NCBI GenBank assembly: GCA_001507915.1
Contig: LGER01000001.1
Coordinates: 1-64,000 of the forward strand
Direction: 5' to 3'
Source: Desulfonauticus sp. 38_4375
GTDB lineage: Bacteria > Desulfobacterota > Desulfovibrionia > Desulfovibrionales > Desulfonatronovibrionaceae
DNA length: 64,000 nucleotides
The notes under the pieces were generated by a model. That model had not been told where the DNA came from. It searched no databases and worked only from the letters and a program-made list of their open reading frames with translations. Made by a program: the position numbers and the translations under genes. Of the stretch, positions 40,855-49,586 are shown piece by piece. How positions within the stretch are numbered: the first letter of the stretch is position 1; every line of letters begins with the position of its first letter.

Positions 40855-42744
40855 TTAACCACTCTTTTTATCTTCCTCAAAAAGATAATAGATACGCTCA
40901 GAATTCTTCTTGGCAGCATACATGGCCTGGTCTGCCTTTTCCAAAAGAGTGGCTAAGTCTTTTCCTTGCTCCGGGAAAAGGCTTATCCCCATGCTTACAG
41001 AAAGCTTTATCTCATCCTGTTGCCAGTAAATTGGTTCTTCTAGTTCCATGGCTATCTTGTTTATCACCACTTTTACATCTTCATCTTTTTTTAACCCTGG
41101 AGCCATAAGGACAAATTCATCCCCACCCAACCTGGCCACCAAATCACCCCTGCGGAGGGTTTTCTTTAATCTTTTAGCTAAGTTTTCCAGAACAAAATCT
41201 CCGGCCTGGTGGCCATAGACATCATTTATTAATTTAAAGTCATCTAAATCTAAATAAATTAAAGCCACCACTTCTTCCCTGTCTTCTGCCTGCTGTAAAA
41301 TATTTTTCCCCTGGCGTAAAAAATAAAGCCTATTGGGAAGACCAGTCAAAGCATCATGAAAGGCCAGGTAAGTTAATTTTTCCTGCCTTAGTTTCTTGGC
41401 AGTAATATCTTTGGCCAAGATGCTAACAATCTTTTTCCCTGCCAGCTCAATAACATAGGCACTTACATCCACATAAAAGACCTTACCCTCTTTATTCTTG
41501 TAAGGCCTTTCTCCTAATAAGTTCTTTTCTTTCTTGAAAGTGGCTAAAATCGCATCCACTTCTTCCCTGGTATTATCCACCAAATCATATACAGTTAACC
41601 TCTGTATCTCTTCATCAGTATAACCAAAATAGTTTTTAAAGGCATTATTATACTTAATTATTTTCTTGGTCTCCAAATCGTAAAGAAATATGATATCTGT
41701 GCTTTGATTTACTATTGCAGAATAAAGCTTTAGATTCTCCATAAACCCTAAGGAATTGTCTTCTAACCTGCCAATCATTTTATTAATATTATTTATCAAA
41801 GGAATAAGTTCTTGTTCATAGCGAGAGACATTTAATCTTCTTTTTAAATCCTGAAGAGAATTTATAGTGGAAAGTTCGCTATTTATCTTATTAAGAAAAT
41901 TAAAAACTATATTTTTAATTTTTGAACTAAGGAAAAATAAAAGCACACAATTTATACTTAAAATAACAACAAATAGCTTATATAATATTTCTTTGGCCTG
42001 AATAATGTCTTCATTTAAATCTTTTAAACTAAAAACCAGAGACTTATTACCCAAGATATCTTCTTTTAACCAATAAAAGTAAAAATATTTATCATTTAAT
42101 TCAAGATATTTACCTTTATCCGTTAGCTTAGAAAAAAAGGATTTATTCTTTACCTCTTCTTTTGCCAGATAGCTAAATTCAACTCCTGTAATATTTATAA
42201 GTTGTTTTATCTTTTCTTCACTAAAACTGCGAAATAAAATAAGATGGTATTTATTCGTTTCTCCAACTAAAGGAACTACTACAACTTCTCCTCCTCCACA
42301 TTCCCTGGCACAAAAACCTTTGGATACTTCCTTTTTCCTGGCTAGCAAAACTCTTCCATGCTTTTGTAAGTAGGAAAGCAACCTATTTTTTGAACTTAAG
42401 ACAACACTTTTTACAACCTCGCCCTGTTCATTTAAAAAAGCCAAGCCGTGCATGTGTACACTTTTTAAGATATTGGTTACCTGGGTAGAAAACTTTTGTC
42501 CGGGTAAAGTTAGAAGAAAATGGGCCTGCTTGGAGTTAATTAAAAATTGGGCAAAGCAGGCTACCTGCTCCAGGTCTTGAGCCAAGCTGGCATTGACTCT
42601 GGCCTGTTTTGCCAGTACATTTTTTTCTTCTTCTTTTTTTAACTTTTGCTCTAAAAAAAAGGAAAAAATAAAGTAAAACAACAAATTAAAAATAAAAAAA
42701 GCAAGTAAAAAATTCAGTCCTATCTTTTTATTTAAGGATAGCAA
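40855..42744 (-). CDS. Membrane-bound sensor diguanylate cyclase (PAS-GGDEF)
   Basis: 629 residues. Membrane helices at about residues 9-31 and 250-275 bracket a periplasmic sensor domain of about 220 residues with a Cys pair (GFCARECGGGEVVVVPLV) that may bind metal. A linker, a PAS domain (SAIVNQSTDIIFLYDLETKK) and a C-terminal GGDEF domain follow. The active site RLGGDEFVLM is intact and the inhibitory I-site RxxD is present five residues earlier (RRGDLVARL). It should make cyclic-di-GMP with product inhibition in response to a periplasmic cue. No EAL domain is attached; the degenerate EAL-HDOD protein in this window could be a receptor. Confidence 0.92.
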   Translation of the reverse strand: MLSLNKKIGLNFLLAFFIFNLLFYFIFSFFLEQKLKKEEEKNVLAKQARVNASLAQDLEQVACFAQFLINSKQAHFLLTLPGQKFSTQVTNILKSVHMHGLAFLNEQGEVVKSVVLSSKNRLLSYLQKHGRVLLARKKEVSKGFCARECGGGEVVVVPLVGETNKYHLILFRSFSEEKIKQLINITGVEFSYLAKEEVKNKSFFSKLTDKGKYLELNDKYFYFYWLKEDILGNKSLVFSLKDLNEDIIQAKEILYKLFVVILSINCVLLFFLSSKIKNIVFNFLNKINSELSTINSLQDLKRRLNVSRYEQELIPLINNINKMIGRLEDNSLGFMENLKLYSAIVNQSTDIIFLYDLETKKIIKYNNAFKNYFGYTDEEIQRLTVYDLVDNTREEVDAILATFKKEKNLLGERPYKNKEGKVFYVDVSAYVIELAGKKIVSILAKDITAKKLRQEKLTYLAFHDALTGLPNRLYFLRQGKNILQQAEDREEVVALIYLDLDDFKLINDVYGHQAGDFVLENLAKRLKKTLRRGDLVARLGGDEFVLMAPGLKKDEDVKVVINKIAMELEEPIYWQQDEIKLSVSMGISLFPEQGKDLATLLEKADQAMYAAKKNSERIYYLFEEDKKSG

Positions 42745-42808
42745 AGAGTTATCCTCTCGTTGTTCTTTTTTTGCAAGTAACTTAAATAATTCTTAAAGGA
42801 AAGACAAG

Positions 42809-43990
42809 ATGTTTCAAAAAGTTTTTTTAAAGCCCAAAGAAGAAAAAAGAATCCTCAAAGGCCACTTGTGGGTCTTCAGCAATGAAATAGATACTCAAAG
42901 ACATTCTCTAAAAAGCTTTTCTCCAGGAGAAATTGTCCACATCTTTTCTTCTAAAAATGATTTTGTAGGCACAGGGTTTATAAATCCTCACAGTTTAATT
43001 TGTATAAGAATACTTAGTAGAAAAAAAATAAAAAATTTAGAAGAATTAAAAGAAATAATAAAAAGTAAAATTTATTTAGCCTTAGAACTTAGAGAAAATT
43101 TATTTTCTAAACCTTATTACAGATTGGTCTTTGGAGAAAGTGATTATTTGCCAGGACTTATTATAGATAGATTTGAGCAAACCTTTGTCTTACAAATAAA
43201 TTCCTTTGGAATGGAAAAAATAACCTCGCTTATTTTAGATAACATTCTGGAAATTTTTCCTACTGCTTCTATCATTTTAAAAAATGATTCCAAAGCTAGA
43301 AAAATGGAAAATTTGCCTTTAGAAGTAAAGGTTATCGGTGCAAAACAAGAAACCCAAACTGTCCTGGAAAACGATTTAGAATTTTCCTTTCCTTTACTTA
43401 AAGGACAAAAAACCGGTTGGTTTTTTGACCAGAGGGAAAATAGGTTGCTAATAAAAACAATTTCCAGAGGCAAAAAAGTCCTGGATATATTTTCCTATGT
43501 AGGTTCTTTTAGTTTAAATGCACTTGCAGGTGGGGCCAGAGAAGTTGTTGCCCTGGATAGGTCCAGCGAAGCACTAGCCTATCTAAAATTAAATGCCCAA
43601 AGATATGGTTTTCAGGTAAAAGCCATAAAAGGAGAGGCCTTCAATAGTTTACAAAGGTTAGCAAGTGAAGGGGAAAAATTTGATTTGATTATTTTAGACC
43701 CTCCAGCCCTTATTCCCAGTAAACCTGCCTACAAACAGGGCGTAAAGGCTTACCTGCGTTATAATCAACTGGCTTTAAGCCTGCTCGCTAAAAAGGGCTT
43801 TTTTTATACTGCTTCTTGTTCCTATCATCTAAGCCTTGAAGAACTTCAGAAAATAGTTAAAGAAGCGGCATATAAAGTTCACAAAAAAGTAAAAATCCTT
43901 AAGTATTGTTTTCAAGGGCCAGATCATCCCCTTCACCCCTTTATGCCTGAGACCTTGTATTTAAAGGGACTATTTTGCTATGTGGAATAA
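42809..43990 (+). CDS. rlmI: Class I SAM-dependent rRNA methyltransferase (RlmI type, PUA plus methylase)
   Basis: 393 residues. An N-terminal PUA-like domain (KRILKGHLWVFSNEIDTQ), a small central domain, and a Rossmann methyltransferase with KTGWFFDQRENRLL, VLDIFSYVGSFSLNALAGGA and catalytic LDPPA / TASCSYHLS. RlmI makes 5-methylcytosine 1962 in 23S rRNA; related family members have other targets, so the exact site is by similarity only. AAAGGAAAG supports the ATG. It is 12 bases before the inositol-phosphatase gene in an operon. Confidence 0.85.
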   Translation: MFQKVFLKPKEEKRILKGHLWVFSNEIDTQRHSLKSFSPGEIVHIFSSKNDFVGTGFINPHSLICIRILSRKKIKNLEELKEIIKSKIYLALELRENLFSKPYYRLVFGESDYLPGLIIDRFEQTFVLQINSFGMEKITSLILDNILEIFPTASIILKNDSKARKMENLPLEVKVIGAKQETQTVLENDLEFSFPLLKGQKTGWFFDQRENRLLIKTISRGKKVLDIFSYVGSFSLNALAGGAREVVALDRSSEALAYLKLNAQRYGFQVKAIKGEAFNSLQRLASEGEKFDLIILDPPALIPSKPAYKQGVKAYLRYNQLALSLLAKKGFFYTASCSYHLSLEELQKIVKEAAYKVHKKVKILKYCFQGPDHPLHPFMPETLYLKGLFCYVE

Positions 43991-44002
43991 AAGGAGTTTA
44001 AA

Positions 44003-44770
44003 ATGAAAAACTGGGAAAAGGTAAAGGAATTGGTTTTGGAAGCTGGTGAGATTGTTAAAAGAAACTGGCTTAAGCCTCGCGAAATCAACTTTAAGGGAGA
44101 GATTGACTTAGTAACCAATACAGACCTGGAAGTGGAAAAATTTTTGACCTGGAATTTAAAACAACTTTTTCCTCAGGCCTCTTTTTTGGCAGAAGAAAGC
44201 GCTCTTCACCTTACCCTGGGAGAAGAAACTTTTATCCTGGACCCTTTAGACGGCACTACCAATTTTGCCCATGGTTTTCCCTTTGTGGCCATTTCCCTGG
44301 CTTATGCCTATCAAAAAGAGATTGTGGCTTCCTTTTTGTATCTGCCTATTTTAAACGAACTCTTTTTGGCTCAAAAAGGTGAAGGGGCTTTTTTAAATGA
44401 AAAGCCTATATCTGTCTCTAAAGAAAGGGATTTAAACAAAAGCCTTATTGCCACAGGCTTTCCCTATTCCATCAGGCAAGAAGTAGATGAAGTCCTAAGC
44501 TGGATGAAAAAAATACTTCTCCACACCCAGGGGCTAAGGAGGGCAGGAGCTGCTGCTATTGATTTAGCTTATGTAGCTTGTGGCAGGTTTGAAGGTTTTT
44601 ATGAAGTGGGCTTAAAACCCTGGGATACTGCTGCAGGCTGGCTTTTGGTAGAAGAAGCAGGAGGCAAAGTTTCTACCTTTGCCAATAAACCCTATGAACT
44701 GGGGCATAGAGAAATTTTAGCCACTAATGGCCTCATTCACTCAGACTTAAGTAAGTTGCTTACTTCTTGA
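44003..44770 (+). CDS. suhB: Inositol monophosphatase family protein (SuhB-like)
   Basis: 255 residues with all metal-binding blocks: EIDLVTNTDLEVEKF, AEESA, the DPLDGTTNFAHGFPF signature and the second WDTAAGWLLVEEAGG motif. Family members dephosphorylate inositol-1-phosphate or related sugar phosphates, and SuhB additionally acts as an RNA-polymerase antitermination partner in rRNA synthesis. Which role applies here is undetermined. It is followed by the tRNA-Pro gene 51 bases later. Confidence 0.88.
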   Translation: MKNWEKVKELVLEAGEIVKRNWLKPREINFKGEIDLVTNTDLEVEKFLTWNLKQLFPQASFLAEESALHLTLGEETFILDPLDGTTNFAHGFPFVAISLAYAYQKEIVASFLYLPILNELFLAQKGEGAFLNEKPISVSKERDLNKSLIATGFPYSIRQEVDEVLSWMKKILLHTQGLRRAGAAAIDLAYVACGRFEGFYEVGLKPWDTAAGWLLVEEAGGKVSTFANKPYELGHREILATNGLIHSDLSKLLTS

Positions 44771-44779
44771 TTTTTTTAA

Positions 44780-44806
44780 TTGACAAAAAGCACAAGAAAA
44801 TATAAA
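44780..44806 (+). promoter_or_regulatory. Candidate promoter of tRNA-Pro
   Basis: Consensus TTGACA (44780-44785) and TATAAA (44801-44806) are separated by 15 bases, slightly short. The expected start is about 10 bases before the mature tRNA. Confidence 0.5.
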
Positions 44807-44821
44807 AGGCATACCTCTTTA

Positions 44822-44898
44822 CGGGAAGTGGCGCAGCCTGGTAGCGCACCTGCCTTGGGAGCAGGGGGTCGCTGGTTCAAATCCAGTCTTCCCGACCA
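44822..44898 (+). tRNA. tRNA-Pro (anticodon UGG)
   Basis: 77 bases forming the full cloverleaf: acceptor CGGGAAG pairs with CTTCCCG, anticodon stem CCTGC/GCAGG encloses CTTGGGA with anticodon TGG, the T loop is GGTTCAAATCC, and the discriminator is A with CCA encoded. It reads proline CCN codons. Confidence 0.97.
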
Positions 44899-44904
44899 GA
44901 CAGT

Positions 44905-44927
44905 AAGGCCCTTTTTTAAAGGGCCTT
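44905..44927. terminator. Terminator shared by tRNA-Pro and the convergent gene
   Basis: A perfect 10-bp stem (AAGGCCCTTT with AAAGGGCCTT, 3-base loop) followed by TTCTTTTTTT on the plus strand. The stop codon of the convergent minus-strand gene (44916-44918) lies in the loop, so the hairpin overlaps coding sequence. Confidence 0.85.
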
Positions 44928-45413
44928 TTCTTTTTTTATCTCCTTTTTTATTTCCTTGATTTCCTCAAGAAGCTTTTCTTTACAAGTGGGGCATACTCCA
45001 TGGGTAAATTTGGTATGGGTATGTTTGCTAAAATATTCTTCTACCCGTTCCCAATAACCCTTATCTGTTCTTATTTTTTTACAATAGGCACAAATGGGAA
45101 TAACCTCTCTTAATTCAGCTACTTCTTCCCAGGCTTTTTGTAATTGTTCCTTTTGTTTTTTTAGTTTCTGATTCATTCTAACTAAAAATACCAAAAGAAG
45201 AACCACCCAAACCATGGCTACTATTAGCCATTCATCCAATTCCCAGGACTCATGTTTTTGAGAAAACCGTAGAAATCGCTCCAAAATATCATACTTAGAA
45301 GAAACCAGAAAAGTAATTATCCCGGTGAGAATAAATAAAAGAATCTCTTTGGCTAAAAATTTAAGCTTAAATATTCCACGCTGTTTAGCTGAAAACTTAT
45401 CCTTTTCTGGCAT
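44916..45413 (-). CDS. Small membrane protein with coiled coil and C-terminal four-cysteine domain
   Basis: 165 residues from the ATG at 45411-45413, preferred because AAAGGGA lies upstream; a longer reading from a TTG at 45467 lacks any ribosome-binding site. Two membrane helices (ILLFILTGIITFLVSS; LIVAMVWVVLLLVFLV) are followed by a coiled coil (KLKKQKEQLQKAWEEVAELR) and the domain VIPICAYCKKIRTDKGYWER with HGVCPTC. This CxxC...CxxC element is found at the end of many deltaproteobacterial sensor kinases and response regulators, but here it stands without a kinase. It may couple a membrane signal to a partner protein; function unknown. Confidence 0.75.
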   Translation of the reverse strand: MPEKDKFSAKQRGIFKLKFLAKEILLFILTGIITFLVSSKYDILERFLRFSQKHESWELDEWLIVAMVWVVLLLVFLVRMNQKLKKQKEQLQKAWEEVAELREVIPICAYCKKIRTDKGYWERVEEYFSKHTHTKFTHGVCPTCKEKLLEEIKEIKKEIKKEKAL

Positions 45414-45483
45414 ATATTTTAATGTCCCTTTGCTTTTTCCCTGGGCAATAAGCAAAAACACCAACAAAAAACAAGTAGGATTT

Positions 45484-45948
45484 TTAAAGGGAGATAAACT
45501 CCATTTCTGGTACTTCTTGTTCCCAGGAAACTAAAGCCAGGGTACCATTAAAGGCAAGACTACCTGGATTTAGCAAATAGGTCTGCTTAACCTTCTTCCA
45601 CAAAGGAGTATGGGTGTGACCAAAACAGATTAGATTGGTATCTGGAGGAAAAAGTGGGAGTAGATCTTCTGGGTTTCTACCCAGGTTGGACACTCCATAA
45701 CCATGGATAATCCCTATTTTTTTATTCTGGTGGCAAACTACCTTTTTTTCTTCTAAGCTAAAAAAATCACAATTTCCCTTTATCCCCACAAAATTGGGAA
45801 AACTATTTAAGTAGTGATAAATTTCTTCTCCTGTATAATCCCCGCAGTGAATAAGCAAATCACAATCCTGCAGAAACTTTTCCACTATTTGCACAAAATC
45901 CGCAGAAACCTGATAGAGATGAGTATCTGAAATAACCCCTATTTTCAT
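45484..45948 (-). CDS. YfcE/MJ0936-type metallophosphoesterase
   Basis: 154 residues with the metal-binding motifs of calcineurin-like phosphoesterases: VISDTHLY, LLIHCGDYTGEE, IKGNCDF, IGIIHGYGV and CFGHTHTPLWKK. Such small enzymes hydrolyse phosphodiesters or cyclic nucleotides; the physiological substrate is usually unknown. It overlaps the end of the NtrC-like regulator gene by 4 bases and so is likely co-translated. Confidence 0.87.
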   Translation of the reverse strand: MKIGVISDTHLYQVSADFVQIVEKFLQDCDLLIHCGDYTGEEIYHYLNSFPNFVGIKGNCDFFSLEEKKVVCHQNKKIGIIHGYGVSNLGRNPEDLLPLFPPDTNLICFGHTHTPLWKKVKQTYLLNPGSLAFNGTLALVSWEQEVPEMEFISL

Positions 45949-47300
45949 TTTTCTATTCCTGTTTTTTCCAGTCTATAGCGCAATTGTCTAAGATTTAACC
46001 CCAGCAAGCTAGCTGCTTCACTTTTACTTGCAGTGCGCTGTAAGGCAACCAACAAGATTTCTTTTTCCTTCTGGAGCAAATAGTCATCCAGGCTAATCTT
46101 ACCTGCCAGCACCTCTTCCACTTCCATTTTCCTTTGATTCTCGTATTCATAAACAATTAAAGAACTGGCTTGAATAAATTCTGTGCTTTCAAGGGCCACT
46201 GCTCTTTCCACTATGTTTTCCAGTTCTCTAACATTACCAGGATAATTATAGCTTTTTATCTTTTCTAAGGCCTCAGGAGTAAAACCTTGAATATTCTTCT
46301 TCTGCTCCTTTACTGCTCGTTGCAGGAAATACTCAGCCAGCAAAACCACATCCTCTTCCCGTTCTCTTAAAGGAGGTAAGTTGATAATAACTCCACTTAA
46401 CCTATAAAATAGGTCTTCTCGAAAATCTCCCTGGGCTACCATTTCCAGGATATTTTGATTGGTGGCAGCAATAAAACGAACATCCAGTTTTCGCTCCTCG
46501 CTACTTCCCAGGGGACGAAAGGTCTTTTCCTGTAAACATCTAAGGAGCTTTACCTGTACCCCAGGAGCTAACTCTCCCACTTCATCTAAAAAAACAGTCC
46601 CACCCTGGGCTTCTTCTAAAAGTCCCTTTCGGGCCCTATCTGCTCCAGTAAACGCCCCCTTTTTATAGCCAAAAAGCTCACTTTCAATAAGGGTATCTGG
46701 AAGCCCGCCGCAATTTATAGGCACAAAGGGTGCCTTTTGACGGGGACTGGCTTCATGAATGGCCCTGGCCACAATTTCTTTGCCTGTACCTGACTCTCCA
46801 GTAATTAAAATATTGATGTTGGTGGGGCTAACCCTTTCTATAAGCTTAAAAACCTCCTGCATCTTGGCACATTGGCCAATAATGCGGCCAAAGTAACCTT
46901 TGACTTTGTTTTTAAGTAAGATATTTTCTCTGCGTAATCTTTTTTCCTCTAAAATTCGCTCTATGGAAAAGAAAAGCTCGGTCAGGTCAAAGGGTTTGGG
47001 TAAATAGTCCACTGCCCCCAGTTTTATGGCTTCTACTGCACTCTGAGTTTCAGCAAAGGCCGTTATCATCAACACAGGTAGTTCTGGATAAACCTTTTTA
47101 ATCTCTTTTAAGACCTCCAGGCCACTTTCCTGCCCAAGCTTCAGGTCTAATAAGACAATATCTATGGGATACTCGTTTAAGTGTTCCCAGGCTTCTTTAC
47201 TATCAGCAGCCAGGTAAACCAGCCATTTCTTTTTTTTACAGGCTATTTCCAGCACTTCCCTTAAACTGGGGTCGTCATCTACCACCAGAATTCTGGCCAT
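45945..47300 (-). CDS. Sigma-54-dependent response regulator (NtrC/AtoC family)
   Basis: 451 residues: receiver domain (ARILVVDDDPSLREVLEIAC, phosphoacceptor in DIVLLDLKLG, PKPFDLTEL), a normal AAA+ domain with GESGTGKE, GAFTGA and an intact Walker B TVFLDEVGEL, and a Fis-type helix-turn-helix (SEAASLLGLNLRQLRYRLE). Its cognate kinase is not adjacent; the frameshifted kinase at 21664-23296 is one orphan candidate. It follows pyrC with no gap, an unusual partner for a regulator. Confidence 0.94.
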   Translation of the reverse strand: MARILVVDDDPSLREVLEIACKKKKWLVYLAADSKEAWEHLNEYPIDIVLLDLKLGQESGLEVLKEIKKVYPELPVLMITAFAETQSAVEAIKLGAVDYLPKPFDLTELFFSIERILEEKRLRRENILLKNKVKGYFGRIIGQCAKMQEVFKLIERVSPTNINILITGESGTGKEIVARAIHEASPRQKAPFVPINCGGLPDTLIESELFGYKKGAFTGADRARKGLLEEAQGGTVFLDEVGELAPGVQVKLLRCLQEKTFRPLGSSEERKLDVRFIAATNQNILEMVAQGDFREDLFYRLSGVIINLPPLREREEDVVLLAEYFLQRAVKEQKKNIQGFTPEALEKIKSYNYPGNVRELENIVERAVALESTEFIQASSLIVYEYENQRKMEVEEVLAGKISLDDYLLQKEKEILLVALQRTASKSEAASLLGLNLRQLRYRLEKTGIEK

Positions 47301-48572
47301 TTATTTATCCTCATAGACAAGTTTGCCTTCTAAAAAATGATACTTTACCTTGCCCCTTAAAGTCTGCCCCCAAAAAGGAGTATTTTTTCCTTTAGAATAC
47401 ATGGTCTTTTCACTTACTACCCATTTTTTACTTTCATCTACCAGGATAAAATCAGCCCTATCACCCGGTTTAAAGGAATTAAAATTCAAATTAAACAAAG
47501 TTGCAGGTGTTTCTGCCCAAAGCCTTATAAGGTCTTGCTCTTGAAGTTGCCCCTGTCTTTTTAGTTCCAGACTCAAAGCCAGGGCTGTGTCCAGACCAGA
47601 AATACCATTGGGAGCCTGAGCCAGAGGCACTTCCTTTTCAAAGTCAGCATGAGGCGCATGATCAGTAACCAGAATATCAATAACTCCTGTTCTTAACGCA
47701 GCCAATAAGGCCTGCCTATCTTCTTCTGTGCGTAAAGGAGGATTGACCTTGGCCAGGGTATTGTAATCTGCCAAAATCTCTTCAGTAAGGAGCAAATAGT
47801 GTGGACAGGTCTCAGCACTTACGGGAATACCTTTTTCCTTGGCCCAGGCAATTAACTCGACAGATTCCTTACAACTGATGTGCGCTAAGTGCAGAGGAAT
47901 ATCCAGATAAGCAGCCAAAAGAATGTCCCTGGCCACCTGCAAACTCTCAGCTACCGTAGGAATACCCTTTAGTCCCAGGTAAGAAGACATTTTTCCTTCA
48001 TTTATAACGCCAGCTTCACTTAAATCAGGGTCCTCACAGTGATCAATTACCAGAAGCCCAAGGTCATGGGCATATTCCACACAGCGCCTAAAAAGTTCAT
48101 TGTTTTTTACAGGCAAACCATCATTGGAAAAGGCTTTACACCCTGCTTGAGCCAGTTCCCCTAAGGGAGCCATTTCCTCTCCCTGTAAGCCCCTGGTAAG
48201 CGCACCCACCGGATGCAAAGACGGCCCTGAGGGATAAAGTTCTCTGGCCCGAGTGAGCATAAACTCGGTCACACTGGCCTTATCATTTACGGGATTGGTA
48301 TTGGCCATAGCCAAAACCTGGCCAAAGCCACCAGCTAAAGCTGCCTTTAACCCGCTTTCAATATCTTCCTTATATTCAAAACCAGGCTCTCTTAAATGCA
48401 CATGGGCATCAATAAAACTGGGAAAAAGGGTACATCCCTGCCCATCAAAAACCGGTACTCCTTCTATGCTTAAATCCTTAAAGGAAAGCTCTGCAATCTT
48501 ACCCTCTTTTATACCTAAAAATACCCTTTGGCCCAAAAATTTAATATTGTTAATTACTAAATCAAAATTCAT
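47301..48572 (-). CDS. pyrC: Dihydroorotase
   Basis: 423 residues of the amidohydrolase superfamily: metal ligands in DAHVHLREPGFEYKEDIESG, the NTNPVND block, DHCED, LHLAHISCKESVE and LVTDHAPH with the catalytic Asp. It cyclises carbamoyl aspartate to dihydroorotate, the third pyrimidine step. It lies 13 bases after pyrB on the same strand, a common pyrBC pair. Confidence 0.95.
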   Translation of the reverse strand: MNFDLVINNIKFLGQRVFLGIKEGKIAELSFKDLSIEGVPVFDGQGCTLFPSFIDAHVHLREPGFEYKEDIESGLKAALAGGFGQVLAMANTNPVNDKASVTEFMLTRARELYPSGPSLHPVGALTRGLQGEEMAPLGELAQAGCKAFSNDGLPVKNNELFRRCVEYAHDLGLLVIDHCEDPDLSEAGVINEGKMSSYLGLKGIPTVAESLQVARDILLAAYLDIPLHLAHISCKESVELIAWAKEKGIPVSAETCPHYLLLTEEILADYNTLAKVNPPLRTEEDRQALLAALRTGVIDILVTDHAPHADFEKEVPLAQAPNGISGLDTALALSLELKRQGQLQEQDLIRLWAETPATLFNLNFNSFKPGDRADFILVDESKKWVVSEKTMYSKGKNTPFWGQTLRGKVKYHFLEGKLVYEDK

Positions 48573-48585
48573 AACCTTTCTCTCC

Positions 48586-49506
48586 TTAGGCGCCCACTAA
48601 ATAAAGATACAACAAGGCCATTCTTACTGCCACCCCAGAGTGCACTTGCTCTAAAATGAGGCTTTTCTGGCTATCGGCAAGCTCAGAATTTATTTCCACC
48701 CCTCTGTTCATAGGACCAGGATGCATGACCTTTGCTCCAGGTCTGGCTAGTTTTAAATGCTTCAGGCCTAAACCATAACGCCAGCTATATTCCCTTAAAT
48801 CTGGCAACAGCCCCTTTTCCTGACGCTCCAGTTGTAAACGCAAACAAATAATAAGATCTACTCCTTTTACAGCCTCCTCTAAAGAAGAGTACACCTTTAC
48901 CGGCCAGGTATCCACCCTGGGAGGCAAAAGGGTCCTGGGAGCACAAAGCCTAACCCTGGCACCCAGCTTGGTAAAAAGTTTTACATCCGATCTGGCTACC
49001 CTACTATGGGCAATATCTCCCACAATCAAAATCTCTCTTCCTGCCAACTCCCCCCATTCTTCTTTTAGGGTAAAACCGTCCAAAAGAGCCTGAGTGGGAT
49101 GGGCGTGCCAACCATCTCCAGCATTAATCACAGAACAATTAAGCTTGCTGGCAATAAATGCAGCTGCGCCACTAAACTGGTGCCTAATCACTATACAATC
49201 TGGCCGCATGGCCTGCAAAGTCAAAACCGTGTCCTTTAAGCTTTCTCCTTTTAACAGGCTACTTCCACTCTTACTTAAAGAAAAGGTATCTGCAGATAAC
49301 CTTTTTCCAGCTATATCAAAAGAAACCCTGGTCCTGGTGGAAGGCTCAGCAAAAAACAACACCACAGATTTACCCTTTAAGGTGGGAACCTTTTTTACCG
49401 GCCTGTTATTTATTTCTTTAAAATTCCTGGCCAGTTCAAATATATGCTCAATCTCTTCTTTTTCCAGTTGATCCACATCCAGCAAATGCTTATGTCTCCA
49501 GTGCAT
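48586..49506 (-). CDS. pyrB: Aspartate carbamoyltransferase catalytic subunit
   Basis: 306 residues with the carbamoyl-phosphate motif [16 protein letters not shown], then [24 protein letters not shown] and [12 protein letters not shown]. It joins carbamoyl phosphate and aspartate in pyrimidine synthesis. No regulatory pyrI gene is next to it, so the enzyme may be unregulated by nucleotides or form the pyrB/pyrC complex seen in some bacteria. First gene of the pyrBC-regulator operon, divergent from rimO. Confidence 0.95.
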   Translation of the reverse strand: MHWRHKHLLDVDQLEKEEIEHIFELARNFKEINNRPVKKVPTLKGKSVVLFFAEPSTRTRVSFDIAGKRLSADTFSLSKSGSSLLKGESLKDTVLTLQAMRPDCIVIRHQFSGAAAFIASKLNCSVINAGDGWHAHPTQALLDGFTLKEEWGELAGREILIVGDIAHSRVARSDVKLFTKLGARVRLCAPRTLLPPRVDTWPVKVYSSLEEAVKGVDLIICLRLQLERQEKGLLPDLREYSWRYGLGLKHLKLARPGAKVMHPGPMNRGVEINSELADSQKSLILEQVHSGVAVRMALLYLYLVGA

Positions 49507-49586
49507 AAAAACTTGACTCCTTTGGGTTAAAAGTTAAAAGTCGAGCTTTGCTTAAATCTTTTAGGAAATAACTTAATTTATCTCAA

